A DNA stretch of 64,000 nucleotides, taken from NCBI GenBank assembly GCA_003008705.1, contig PDUO01000054.1:128160-192159 (forward strand). The letters run 5' to 3'. Positions 33,226-43,083 of this stretch are shown here, one piece after another. The position numbers and the translations under genes are program-made. The DNA comes from Pezicula radicicola. Lineage: Eukaryota > Ascomycota > Leotiomycetes > Helotiales > Dermateaceae. A model generated the notes under the pieces. That model had not been told where the DNA came from. It ran no database searches and saw only the letters and a program-made list of their open reading frames with translations. Every line of letters starts with the position of its first letter. Position 1 is the stretch's first letter.

Positions 33226-35829
33226 GGCACTACCCATTCTGCAGTCTGCCCCAAGGAACCTTCTGAAGCCGGTATCTTCCGTAGAACTAAACTTGACCAT
33301 CTCACTATGATTTGTGGAAACACTAACTGATGTATAACCTTCGAGGGTCGTGGATTCCTTAGACACAACTTTCCCAGTAGCCGGTAAAGGCAGTTCTTCA
33401 AAGAACGAGTCCCTTCGGGATAGTTAGACTGCCACTTCTTATCTTCACTTGAACTAGGCGGTGTATTAAGTATAGGCTACACAAAGCCTGTAATTCGAGT
33501 TATATAGAGCCTATAATGTAGGCTATATAGAGCCTAAAATATAAGCTCTATATAGCTTAAATTATAAGCTCTTTAGGTAATCTTATAACTTTTTACTAGT
33601 AGAAAATAATTAGTAATCTATTTTTAGTATATATAATTAAATTTAATACTTTAATTATACTATAATACTATATAATACTTACTTATTTTTCTATAGACTA
33701 TAGGGTTAAGTATAACTTCTCTTACTTATATTATTATATAAGAATTACTACTAGTAGTATTTCTAGTTTATATATAAAAGGAGATAGTTAGAAATTAGTA
33801 TTACCCCCCTACTAGACCTAATGAATTCTACTACTTAGCTATACTAAATAAGATAAGAAAATAATACTACTATTAAATTAAATAAGTATATCTTTGAATT
33901 TAATTTAATATAGAGTCTAGACTCCTTTTTAAAGTCTAATCTTTTTAAGCCTTTCTAGTATTGAATCTATATACTTATTAAAGTATTCTTCTATTAAAAT
34001 CTTATTCTCCTAAATATTAATAAGAGTCTCCTTTAATTACTCTAAACTCTAACCTCTATTTAGTCTCCTATTTTATAATAACTACTTAATAACCCTTTAT
34101 ATATTCTTAATAGGGTTTATATTAAAAGAAGAAGGAGGTTAATTAATAGAGTTAATATAGTATTTAACCTTTATCTTATTATAAAGGCCTTTATTTTATT
34201 TTATATCCTTCTTACTATATACTTTATTTCTATCCTTTATATAAAAGAACCCTAGACCTTATTATTCTTTAAATATATCCTTAAGTAGATCTTAAAGGAT
34301 TTATTACTTATATTTTTATTATATAAAGCCTTTCCCTTACCCTTCTATTAAAATAATATATAACTTACTTTTAAAATTATACTTAATTACTATCTAATAA
34401 GATATAGACTTTTAACTATTATAAAATATAAATTATATATAATTAAGTTATCTCCTTTTACCTTATTTTCAAAAGAGCTTTTAATATTATTGAATATTTA
34501 TACTTATAATTATCTTATCTATATATACTCCTTTCCTCTACTACTTAATAGGTCGATCCTAATTTACCTATAAAAAGATCTAATATTTATATTTTATTTC
34601 CTTTAAGAGAAAAGACTTTAAGTTAGAGATATAGAGGTAATAACTATATCGTTCTATTACTCGAAGAAGTAACTTATTACTAGCCTTAATACTATATATT
34701 TAATAGATCTCTTATAAGGGTATTAAATATTAGTTATAGTACCTTATTATCTATTTAATTATCTTATCTACCTTCTCCTTAGATATAATTCGAGGGTACC
34801 TAGGCCTTAATTTCCTAGTCCTTCGATCACTCGAAGAGTAAAGCTATTCTTAGACTATTATATAAGGTACCTTAGCTATATATACTACTATTACTTAGGA
34901 GTAGCCTTCTTCGATATAAGTAAAAAATCAAGATCGACGAGGGGTTTTATACTCTTTATACAAGGTAATTCTCTTTAGGATTATATAAACACGTACTATT
35001 TCGATTAATTTAAAGCTAAATTAATTCGAATTCGTGGAGTTAAAGGTCTTAGAGTTAATATAGTGAGGTAAGGAAGAAGATGGTGGAACGTAGGAGAAAG
35101 CGGCATCGATTTAGGCTCACCGCCCGACTAGTGGGGTAACGCTGATTTCTGGCTACCCCCTTTCGTACAATAAGAAGTGGCAGTCTGACTGTCCCGAAGG
35201 GACTCGTCAAAGAAGCATGTGACCTCAAGACGTCTACCGCCTTCACGAAGTTCTCGAACCATCGACCAAAACCTGACTTAGATCGACTCAAGCAGCTGAT
35301 TGTCTGTTTCCAGGATTGCCAATAGCGACTTGTTGGTGGACTTTACAAGCCCCAGAGTGGAAGCGGGGATGTTCGCCTTGTCAGCCATCCAGGACCTTTT
35401 GTGAGGCGTGCCCATGAACACGATCCCGATAATGCAATCGAATATGCCGCGAAAATGAGGTTCGCGATTGTTGCATGAAAACAGGATAGCCTCTATGCAG
35501 TCAAGGCTGCCTAGGCTATGGGCAACAAAGATGAGTCGGCGAGAGGACGCATTGCACGAATCCTTATCGTTCGTCAGGTCGATAAGGAGGTTCGTAGCAT
35601 GATCGATCAGCCGATTAGTTGATGCAACCGACTTCCGTACGATGTATACATCGTAGCCGTATGTGAGTAGGCGAGCTTTTGGGACTTTGGGCGGGAGGAG
35701 CGTTTTCGGCCAGGGTGCCGATTGCCCTTGGGCTTGTCCATGTGCTGTCTCTGTTCCCGGTCGTGGACGAAGCAGACGTCGGCCGTGGCGTCGGGACAGT
35801 CGTGCCGCACTCAGACTCTATCCGGGAAC
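33226..35829 (-). pseudogene. NLR effector (alpha/beta-hydrolase) relic split by a transposon
   Basis: Remains of the N-terminal lipase-like domain of a second NLR. Upstream piece (35829-35207): DCPDATADVCFVHD, then after a small frame-breaking deletion TGNRDSTWT, ARLLTYGYDVYIVRKSVAS, the nucleophile region LIFVAHSLGSLDCIEA and VFMGTPHKRSWMAD, then a TAA (about 35278) where glutamine is expected (LLESI*VRFWSMVRELREGG), ending CFF. Downstream piece (33405-33226) continues exactly where the first stops: FFEELPLPATGKVVSKEST, LEGYTSVSVSTNHSEMVKF and FLGADCRMG, then decays. No NACHT domain remains. The element at 33406-35206 separates the two pieces and the hAT-type MITE at 35830 cuts the 5' end. 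A different subfamily from the intact NLR at 11001. Confidence 0.85.
33398..35214. mobile_element. 1.8-kb TIR DNA transposon with 8-bp target duplication, RIP-degraded
   Basis: Element 33406-35206 (1,801 bp), flanked by identical 8-mers TCAAAGAA at 33398-33405 and 35207-35214. Removing the element and one 8-mer restores the NLR frame (TGC TTC TTT GAA GAA). Terminal inverted repeats of 37 bp (33406-33442 and 35170-35206) start CGAGTCCCTTCGGGA and differ at only two positions, both C/T. The interior (about 33450-35050) is extremely AT-rich with no readable transposase, and the composition changes abruptly at the TIRs, as expected if RIP hit the repeat alone. The 8-bp duplication fits hAT-like or another 8-bp-target superfamily, but the termini are not the usual CAGNG, so I leave it unclassified. 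Confidence 0.85.
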
Positions 35830-36112
35830 CAGTGTTACTAACAATATATCGTTAACGATATTATATATATCGTTTATATAAAAGGTCTATACTTTTTTAT
35901 ACTTAGCCGTGATCCTTATACTACTCTATAAAAGTTACTAAGACTTTTTATATCTTTTTTCTTATTAAACCTACCTAAGATAATTTCTAAAAAGAAGATT
36001 AAATTTAATTATTGTTTTTTATATAACGTACGTATGTTTAAAAGCGGTATATTCCGGCTTAGCGGTACAAACGATACGATATTGCCATATTGTTAGCCAC
36101 ACTGCCGGGAAC
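35822..36112. mobile_element. hAT-type MITE with 8-bp target duplication
   Basis: Element 35830-36104 (275 bp) begins CAGTGTTACTAACAATAT and ends with the inverted counterpart of CAGTGTGGCTAACAATAT (16 of 18 identical). It is flanked on both sides by CCGGGAAC (35822-35829 and 36105-36112). CAGTG termini and an 8-bp duplication are diagnostic of the hAT superfamily. It is too short to encode a transposase. Inserted in the 5' part of the NLR relic; a truncated sister copy is at 25773-25997. Confidence 0.9.
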
Positions 36113-36546
36113 GACAGAGCGTAACTAGATGTTATAAGAGACGGGCAGGACTGGCTTATATTAGGTGTTAATCGCGGGTTGGATAAGGCAGCGTCGCCGC
36201 TCGTTCTTTGGTCGCTTACCCTACCACATTCCTATACATTCCTACCTCTTAAACTATAAAGAAACCTTCTATCTAATACTAGCTAAGATATAGGAGTCGA
36301 TAGTTTTAAGATTCTAAGAGTATGTGATACATATATTCTCTCTGGAGAAGTCATACTGCATTCGTATACATTCCTACCTCTCAAACTATAAAGAAACCAT
36401 CATCGCTAGCAATCGCAGACTCCTCCTTCAATACAAATTCTACTCATTCAAATCGTTTTGGGTACCAAGCCTCAAACTTAGACGCAGAACCATATCAGCC
36501 CTCAAACCAATTCTAAGCTCTCTGTCCTGTCAGATTTCGTGTAAAC
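36113..36546. other. Upstream region with 34-bp direct repeat
   Basis: No gene. A 34-bp unit at 36233-36266 recurs at 36365-36398 with one C/T mismatch (both contain ATTCCTACCTC and AACTATAAAGAAACC). The second copy is 149 bp before the start of the next gene. Confidence 0.7.
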
Positions 36547-37125
36547 ATGGCAAGATACAGTCTCGATATTATGAGCGCGTCATGGGGTCCAACGGATGTC
36601 ACCAACATAGTGAGGGACAAATACAAGTTAACTGCTGATCCCGGGACCTCCTGGTTCAGCTTCACCCCCTCAAACACAATGTTCGGAGACCCAATGCCAA
36701 ACGAGCTTAAGGTCTTTGTAATGGTCTGGAGAGTACTCCTTAGCACCAACATTGCTATCCAAGGACCAGACCGCATCTACAGTATGGCGCAGACAGTCCG
36801 AGTAGTTGAGGGTGGTGCTGTGGAACTCGACTATTCGAAGGGCCTAGTTCCATATAACCCACCAGTCAATCCACCCAACAATCTTGTCATCTACAGCGCT
36901 ACCTATCAGGACAGGGATGTCACTGCCACGGTCTCTTCTCTCAACATCACTACGCCGCTCAAAGTCTTGGTCTCAAACGCAACCTTTGGCTTTGACCCCG
37001 CACCAAACAGACAGAAACAATGCTCTATCACATATGCCTACGTTTGGAAAAACGGCTTTCTTGACAACAATATGAAGGCCGCAGTCGAAAACCAGACTAT
37101 TGAGATTCCGGAGGGTCCGTCTTAG
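36547..37125 (+). CDS. Unrecognised beta-rich protein with repeated module, probably truncated
   Basis: 192 residues in one frame; I do not recognise the family with confidence. Two related modules are visible. Residues 4-65 have SASWGPTDVTNIV, then SNTMFGDPMPNELKVFVMVW. Residues 112-170 have YSATYQDRDVTATV, then SNATFGFDPAPNRQKQ and ITYAYVW. Both match the pattern SA.y...DVT..V.....N.tFG.DP.P...K, suggesting tandem beta-sandwich units. After the TAG at 37123 the same frame continues KLTIHAANFDGLDATTVA, which looks like the start of a third module, so the stop may be a CAG-to-TAG change and the true protein longer. Downstream sequence passes into an antisense GalE fragment. No signal peptide. 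Could be a truncated but expressed protein or a pseudogene. Confidence 0.6.
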   Translation: MARYSLDIMSASWGPTDVTNIVRDKYKLTADPGTSWFSFTPSNTMFGDPMPNELKVFVMVWRVLLSTNIAIQGPDRIYSMAQTVRVVEGGAVELDYSKGLVPYNPPVNPPNNLVIYSATYQDRDVTATVSSLNITTPLKVLVSNATFGFDPAPNRQKQCSITYAYVWKNGFLDNNMKAAVENQTIEIPEGPS

Positions 37126-37182
37126 AAGCTTACAATTCATGCTGCGAACTTTGATGGTTTGGATGCCACCACGGTAGCCCGA

Positions 37183-37318
37183 AATGCGCCATTCCACTGT
37201 TCATAGGGCTTCCCTGCCTTCTTCAAGTTGTTGCGTTGCGCATTGATGTGATCGGTGATGACCAGCTCGATGGTGGACTTTGTGCGACTGTATGGGTTTG
37301 TTGGTCCGATTGGGCAGT
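37183..37318 (-). pseudogene. Fragment of UDP-glucose 4-epimerase (GalE/GAL10-like)
   Basis: About 45 codons reading IGPTNPYSRTKSTIELVI, TDHINAQRNNLKKAGKPYEQ and WNGAF. This is the stretch of the short-chain-dehydrogenase fold that carries the catalytic YxxxK of GalE enzymes (here YSRTK), normally followed by LRYFNPAG, which is lost by a frame break. No other part of the gene is nearby. A stray segment brought here by rearrangement. Confidence 0.75.
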
Positions 37319-38155
37319 GTTAGTTCTCTAAGCAAAGTAGCTCATCATTAATCCAAGTTATTTCGATATTATTAATTGTCGGTTCATGTGACAAGGTTGA
37401 AGGTTGTGATAACGACGATGGTAACAACAGTATCGATTGACGAGCATTTAAGGAACTTAGATTTTTATAGAGTTTACTAATCATCTCTTTAAATCTCTAT
37501 AATTTAGTCTTACCTATATTAAATCTTAGGTCGATCTTATATCGCAACTATATTTTAGTAGAAGCCTTAAGTTCATGTACAGTCGCTTGCAAAACCGGCT
37601 CCCACTTCTTGCGCCTTCTTGCGCAGCCACTAGGACTCTCTATCTCGCTATTAACCAGGGTCTTTACAATAATCTAACCAAATATAGTTAAGCTTAATTC
37701 CGTCTCCACGAGAGTGTTAGCCTACAGCTCGCACGAAGCCTTCGATTTTTAGAAGAAGTGGTCTAGAGATTCGGTCTCGCTCCTGAATCTTTTCCCTTAG
37801 GTCTGGCTCCTCAGCCTTCTGAGAACCATATGTTTAAGACGCAGGAGGAGTAAAGAGGTACTTCGGAGGAGAAGGTATTTCTAATGTTAGATAGATTATT
37901 TCGCTTCCACCGACTAGGAGCGCAGCAACGTACGAGGCTCTGGAACGGACAAACCTGACAGCCGACGATTAATATAGTTAGAATAAGTATAACTATTTGT
38001 TTGTATTAAAAAACTCAGCCTATTATTTTAATCAAAGAAGTGTTAAATAGGAGAATAAGAGAATAACTGTTCTTGTCCTCCACCTCGAAATCAGGTACTA
38101 GAGAAAACTAAGTTATTAAACGAGCGACAACAATATCTCAGCAAGTACTGCGCCA
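37319..38155. other. Intergenic, no gene recognised
   Basis: Decayed sequence. The plus strand at 37800-37960 has a coding-like but stop-ridden passage (KRYFGGEGISNV, then ISLPPTRSAATYEALERTNL) that I cannot assign. Confidence 0.4.
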
Positions 38156-38941
38156 TCAATTGTCTACATCGTACTTGTCATGCCAGGTGAACTTTTCGAT
38201 ACCAGATACCGTCCCTCCCTCCTGACGTCCAAGTGTGGTCATGTCGAGCAAGGAATGCGTTCCAAGTAACTTATCCAAACCAACACTATAGGCAGAGTAA
38301 GTGTGAAAGATATCGTTGTCCTCACGATAGAAGACGCTTAGCCCCGGCTGCTCTCCCTTCGTAAATACAACCTGACCGTCCTTCTCCAGAGTAGCTTTGT
38401 CCTTGAAATTATACTCGATCGGCGCAACAGACTCGTCCTGCGTGACGTGAAAGTCGTAGTTGAAGTCGGTGCCGAAAGAGGAGTACCACGGGAAGGTCCA
38501 GCCCATGCGCTTCTTGAAGGCCTCAATCTTGTCGATGGGAGCACGCGAGACCACCGCAAATGTTGTATTGCGTGACTGCAGGTGTGAGAGATTGGGGACA
38601 TGGTCGGCAAAGAAAGAGCAGCCGACGCATCCTTGCTCCATGTCTGGTCCCAACATGAAGTGGTAGATAATCAGCTGCTTCCGACCATTGAATAGATCCA
38701 GCAAATTCAAGCTAGCCTTGCCGTCCGGGCCGTCGAAGGTGTACTGTTTAGTGACTTTCACCATCGGCAGCTCGCGGAGTTGCGAGCTCAGGGCTTCCGT
38801 AGCACGTGTGAGTTCCTTCTCTTTGAGGAGGAGATCCTTGCGAGCGGCGAGCCACTCCTCTGGACTGACGACCTGTAGATGCAAGAATCAATTGAGTGTG
38901 TCCCGTCTTAACCTGACTTGGGGGCGTACCTTGGCTGGCAT
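38156..38941 (-). CDS. DUF899 thioredoxin-like family protein
   Basis: 242-residue protein of the DUF899 (COG4312) family, predicted to have a thioredoxin-like fold; biochemical role unknown. Exons 38941-38930 (MPAK) and 38872-38156, intron 57 bp with donor GTACGC and acceptor CTACAG. Family landmarks are VVSPEEWLAARKDLLLKEK at the N-terminus, YTFDGPDGKASLLDLF-like sequence near residue 50, IYHFMLGPDMEQGCVGCSFF with a CxxC near 85-90, and RMGWTFPWYSSFGTDFNYDF, then GLSVFYREDNDIFHTYSAYS. The tiny first exon is supported because without it no start precedes the conserved VVSPEEW. Complete. Confidence 0.9.
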
Positions 38942-39864
38942 CGTGAAATGCGATCAAATAAATAATAAGGTAGGATTTGATTGGGAAGAGTTGGAACTAG
39001 AGAGGCGTTGACTTTGTTGGAAAAAAAACAAATTTCCACCATGGGCGTGTGTCACGGCAGGTATATATCTTCCGTCACTTGCAAAACAAAATCATGCATC
39101 CATTGCGGAGTCACATACTGGTAGCTGTGATGCCTGGAGGTTATTGGTGAATTGATATTTCAATCGCTGAGTCTTCCAGCCACATGTACATCGTTTCACA
39201 TGGTGTACGGCCGTACGGAGCTGGCAGCAGGGAACTAGGGACTGAGAGGTAATATGTATTGACGTGACGGGAGAACTTACACACTATCACAACCAAGCCA
39301 ATAATGCCCTCACTTTCCAGGACATTCTCGATCTGCTTGTGCTTTTCCGATCTCCATAGCAATCTTAGCTTCTCCTGTCCGCTTCCACGAAACACGAAAA
39401 TGCCACGCGATCAGGTGAGGAGAGAGACAGCGGCACAGCAATCCCTGATTAGCTTCAGGCAGCAACAGCCGGAAAAGGCTCATACTTTACACTAGCGAAT
39501 ATGAACATGCCTGCGCAAATCTACAAGGCCCCTATTGGCCAATTACTTCGAAGGCTGAAAGGCTAAGGGGCTCCAATTCCAAACCATCGAATTCAAAGGC
39601 TGTAATTCTTTCTTATAAGTTTCACCCTCGATCAACATCTTAATAATTCTGTCACCTGCATAATCCGCTGTGACTCACGAAAGACGGGATGCTGCATGAA
39701 TGAGGAGAGTGACGTCTTTATAGATACAAGGAAGCTCTTCGATTTCTCCCTCTCACTCCGCCAGTGCTTCGTGCCAAGAACCGTCTCATCAACACTCTAT
39801 ATATCTGTCAACAATCTACCCAAGTCTACAAGTCATTTCTTCCACAACTGATACCAAAGATCCA
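38942..39864. other. Divergent region between DUF899 and VOC-fold genes
   Basis: 920 bp with no recognisable gene; a short frame at 39402-39495 (MPRDQVRRETAAQQ) has no support. Presumably contains both promoters. Confidence 0.5.
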
Positions 39865-40448
39865 ATGGCTGACCAATCCACTTCAATGGTTAGTAATCCT
39901 GCCATTTACCCCTTCCTATCCACACCTTCCAGCCCCCTTCGAACCTCAACTAATCATCTATCTCAAAGCCGATCGGAGAGATCTCCTGGACCGAGATCCC
40001 CGTCGTCGATCTCGCTCGTGCCCAAGAATTCTACAAGGGCGTTTTCGGCTGGGACTTTACAACCATGGCCTCGAACTGTCCTGACACCGGCAAACCAAGT
40101 GATGCACCCAAGATGGCCGTGTTCTCCAAAGGTTCCTGCCATGGTAGCCTCATCAGTGTCGAGCCGGACAACCACCTCTCCCCAGCTCTGCACCCCGATA
40201 ACCCCGAGAAGAAGAGGGTTGCTGTCAGAGTCACGATAACCACGGAGAGTGTTGATGAATCTTTGACGGCCATAGAGAATGCAGGTGGTGCCGTCTATAT
40301 GTGAGTCTTGGTGATATCGGTCTAGGGAGACGTGCAACGGTCTAATTATTGGGGTAGGCCAAAGCAGGAGATCCCAAACAATATGGGTTTCGTTGCGTAC
40401 TTTACCGATACTGAGAATAACGTTATGGGCGTCTGGTCCATGAAGTGA
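39865..40448 (+). CDS. Glyoxalase/bleomycin-resistance/dioxygenase (VOC) superfamily protein
   Basis: 148-residue protein of the vicinal-oxygen-chelate fold; members include glyoxalase I-like isomerases, dioxygenases and resistance proteins, so the reaction cannot be named. Exons 39865-39888, 39969-40300 and 40358-40448. The first intron is 80 bp with donor GTTAGT; the second is 57 bp with donor GTGAGT. The start of the fold reads IGEISWTEIPVVDLARAQEF and YKGVFGWDF, the middle SVDESLTAIENAGGAVYMP, and the end FVAYFTDTENNVMGVWSMK. This is a single two-module VOC domain of normal length. The small first exon is required to supply a start codon before IGEISW. Intact. Confidence 0.9.
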
Positions 40449-41689
40449 TGAAGTGGAAAGTCTTTTGACTTCTCTTTACTTGTAGGAGGAATGTTTTCTG
40501 TTTGAGGACAAGAATGGTGGTCTCAGCGTCGTTTGTTCGAAGATGGTCGGTCTATTGATGTCATCCACTGGAGGCCATGAAGCAGCAAAAATCAATACTT
40601 GGAAATTAAGTCAGTCAATGGGTTAGGTTTAAAATCTGAATGTATTTCTTGACACATTGACAGTCTTAGCTGTGTGCTTGCAGTAATCCCATTGAAAACA
40701 CACTTATAGATGGTCTGAATGCAATTATTACACCCGTGACTTGGCTTTGTTACGTGGAGGAATGTCGAAGACAATGAATGGATAAAAGGAAACTAGAGGA
40801 GAAAAAAAGCGTGAGTTTAAGTCTTTTCGGAATAGGTAACTGGATAATAGGTATACACTTAACCCGATTGTCCTTACCCCTTTTCTTAGCTTCGGCTAAA
40901 ATTAACGACCAACTCGCAACCCCACTTCCCCGTCCACGTGTCTGCCGTAGCTTTTGTTGTGACAGCGCTACATGTAATTCTCGGTTTTCAACACCTTCAG
41001 TATCCTTCCTCCACGGACTCTGCCATCCAACCTTTAAATCTCTCCCAGCAGGACCACATTCTTAAGGCGTAACTACAGCTTCCATAGGCTCAATCGAGTC
41101 TGCAATCAGAGCCTATATGGTTGCGAGTGAATGTTTCCCACAGCTTATCTATCTGCACCGCACCCATATATATAATTGCGCTCTAAGTTTCAACTCCATA
41201 CGTCCAAGTACTTTCAAGAATGATTCTTTAGTCAATCTGTGACGATAAGCATCAGGTTTCTGGCCGATTGCATAGCACTAAAGCTCCTGCTATTCGATAT
41301 TGTAGGCAGCGGATAGGTCGATGTATAAATTTTTCTTCATGCTGCCTTTCCCCCTCTCCTTTTCTAGGTAGAATAAGTTCTCGTCAGAGGATGATTGATG
41401 CTGTTTTGGAGAACTTGTTAGGCATCTAAGCTTAAAGGCTGATCTTTTGCAGTGAATGAAAGCAATTTACCTGAGATAGTAGATCTGCTACTTTTTCTTC
41501 TCCCTCTCTTAGCTGCCTTTCCTAATACCTGTTCTAGAACTATCTACTACCTAAGCCTTCTAGACGAACCTGTTACTGATTTTAAATCGCTTTCTAGTAC
41601 TAACCAGTAAGAATAGATTTAGATACTAACTTAGATTAAGTATCTAAAGGTAATATACTATATACTCTTGACTTTAAGAAGGTTCTAAC
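40449..41689. other. Intergenic, decayed
   Basis: No gene seen. Minus-strand pieces at 41100-41340 may be the far end of the kinase relic, but stops interrupt every reading. Confidence 0.4.
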
Positions 41690-42143
41690 TCTAACTCGAG
41701 GCGTAAGTTTAGGGCATCGTAATCTAGGAGTTTGACGATAGATGTCTGTTAAAGTGTAAGACTAAGCAATGAAGTTCTATTATGTTGCTTACATGGTTTA
41801 AGCAGCTTAATATCTCCATCTTATTTCTCTACGTGTTGATAGACTCCCTAACTCTAGGTTTTCTACAAACTTTGATTGCAACTATAGTGTCCTTACGGAT
41901 AGCTTTGAAGACAAGCGTTCGGGTTGTTTTACCAAGGGGCTTATCCGCAGTGTAAGGTTTGCGCATAGAAGAGGAGGATGCTAGCAAGCTAGGATTATGC
42001 GACCTAACTTCTCTGTCTGCTACACGGCCTGTCCCGACAATCCTCTTTCTTTTGCAACTTAGTCCTAACGTGTTTATGTTCTGTGGTTGGTAGGCCTTAT
42101 TTTTAGTTGGCCCAACTGCAGTAGCCCTACCTAGACGCTTCAC
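41690..42143 (-). pseudogene. Protein-kinase-like relic
   Basis: A 104-codon frame ends in GKTTRTLVFKAIRKDTI, VAIKVCRKPRVRES. The VAIK tetrapeptide with its ATP-binding lysine and the preceding degenerate glycine loop are typical of Ser/Thr kinase N-lobes. After the stop at 41829, fragments such as TSIVKLLDYDALNLRLELE follow in another frame, matching the later part of an N-lobe. No catalytic HRD or DFG motif can be read. The N-terminal 60 residues are low-complexity basic sequence. A truncated, frameshifted kinase gene is the best reading, at modest confidence. Confidence 0.45.
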
Positions 42144-42219
42144 AGGCGGAGAACTTGTTACTAGAGGAGGAGGAGAGATAAGTACCTAGTTATGGTATAC
42201 CCTAGCAGCCCACGGTAGA

Positions 42220-43083
42220 ATGTTGATCTCAAAGTCTAATCCTTTGCTAAACGTCACCAAGAATGCTGAGAAGTTGAATGATGAATACAACCACGAGAGC
42301 CTCCCACGCATGCATGAAGAAAAGTTTTGAGAGCTTCTGATCGAAGTAGCTGGTGATACCAATCCAGCAGATGTTGAGTTTGAGTCCAAAGTGGGGAGTG
42401 TTATGGAGCAGAGAAGCGCTCGGTCTCGCGCGGAATTCGAGGAGCAGGCGTACAAGATCATACTGTCCGGCGCCAAGCTCTTTCAGAACCAGTCCCAGAA
42501 GTTGGACTTCTTATCAGCCCTTGATGAACAGCACACCGTCCAAAGTCTCGAGGCTTTCTTTACAAACTGCCTCCCAGTACTGGTGAACGAGCTTCAGAAG
42601 CTCAAATCAAATCGTCAACAGCGGGGCATTACGGGTTCTCAGCGGAAGAAATCTACGCCCTCGGGGAGCATCTTTAGAGTCGATTGGAGATACTGGCAGG
42701 CGGCGCAGCTCGCGAATTAAGAAACTAAATACTCCCTCCGAGTAAGTACACTTCAGAACTTGATGGGTGCTGATGATGTGCTAACGGCCGCTTGCATTGA
42801 CGCAGATCAAATTAATCAAATTCAGGCCGATGTCAAGACCGCTTCCCTCTTCCGAAGTCCACCAACCGGCCTTTTTCTCCGCCTTGTGGTATTCCGCACG
42901 AAGACTTCCCCACACCAGCTGTCCCAGTTCGTTAAGAACCTGCAACATCAAAAAACATCGAACATTGGTCATAGCCTTGAGTGCCGTTCGTGGGAAAGAA
43001 CAGCAATGACTAATATATGTCAGAAATTGGTGTTTAGTGGGGTGAAGGGACTTATAATCGGGGGATGGGAGGAGACTTGCTGA
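42220..43083 (+). pseudogene. Unrecognised coding relic (one TGA, one frameshift)
   Basis: One frame from ATG 42220 reads through helical, charged sequence: NVTKNAEKLNDEYNHESL, TGA at 42328-42330, then ELLIEVAGDTNPADVEF, QAYKIILSGAKLFQNQSQKL and FFTNCLPVLVNELQKLKSN. Near 42635 homologous-looking sequence moves to another frame (AEEIYALGEHL, SRLEILAGGAARELRN) with further stops, and a third segment follows (NLMGADDVLTAAC, INQIQADVKTASL). It looks like a once continuous helical protein, but I do not recognise the family. It is divergent from the kinase relic. The TGA could be a CGA-to-TGA transition. Confidence 0.5.
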
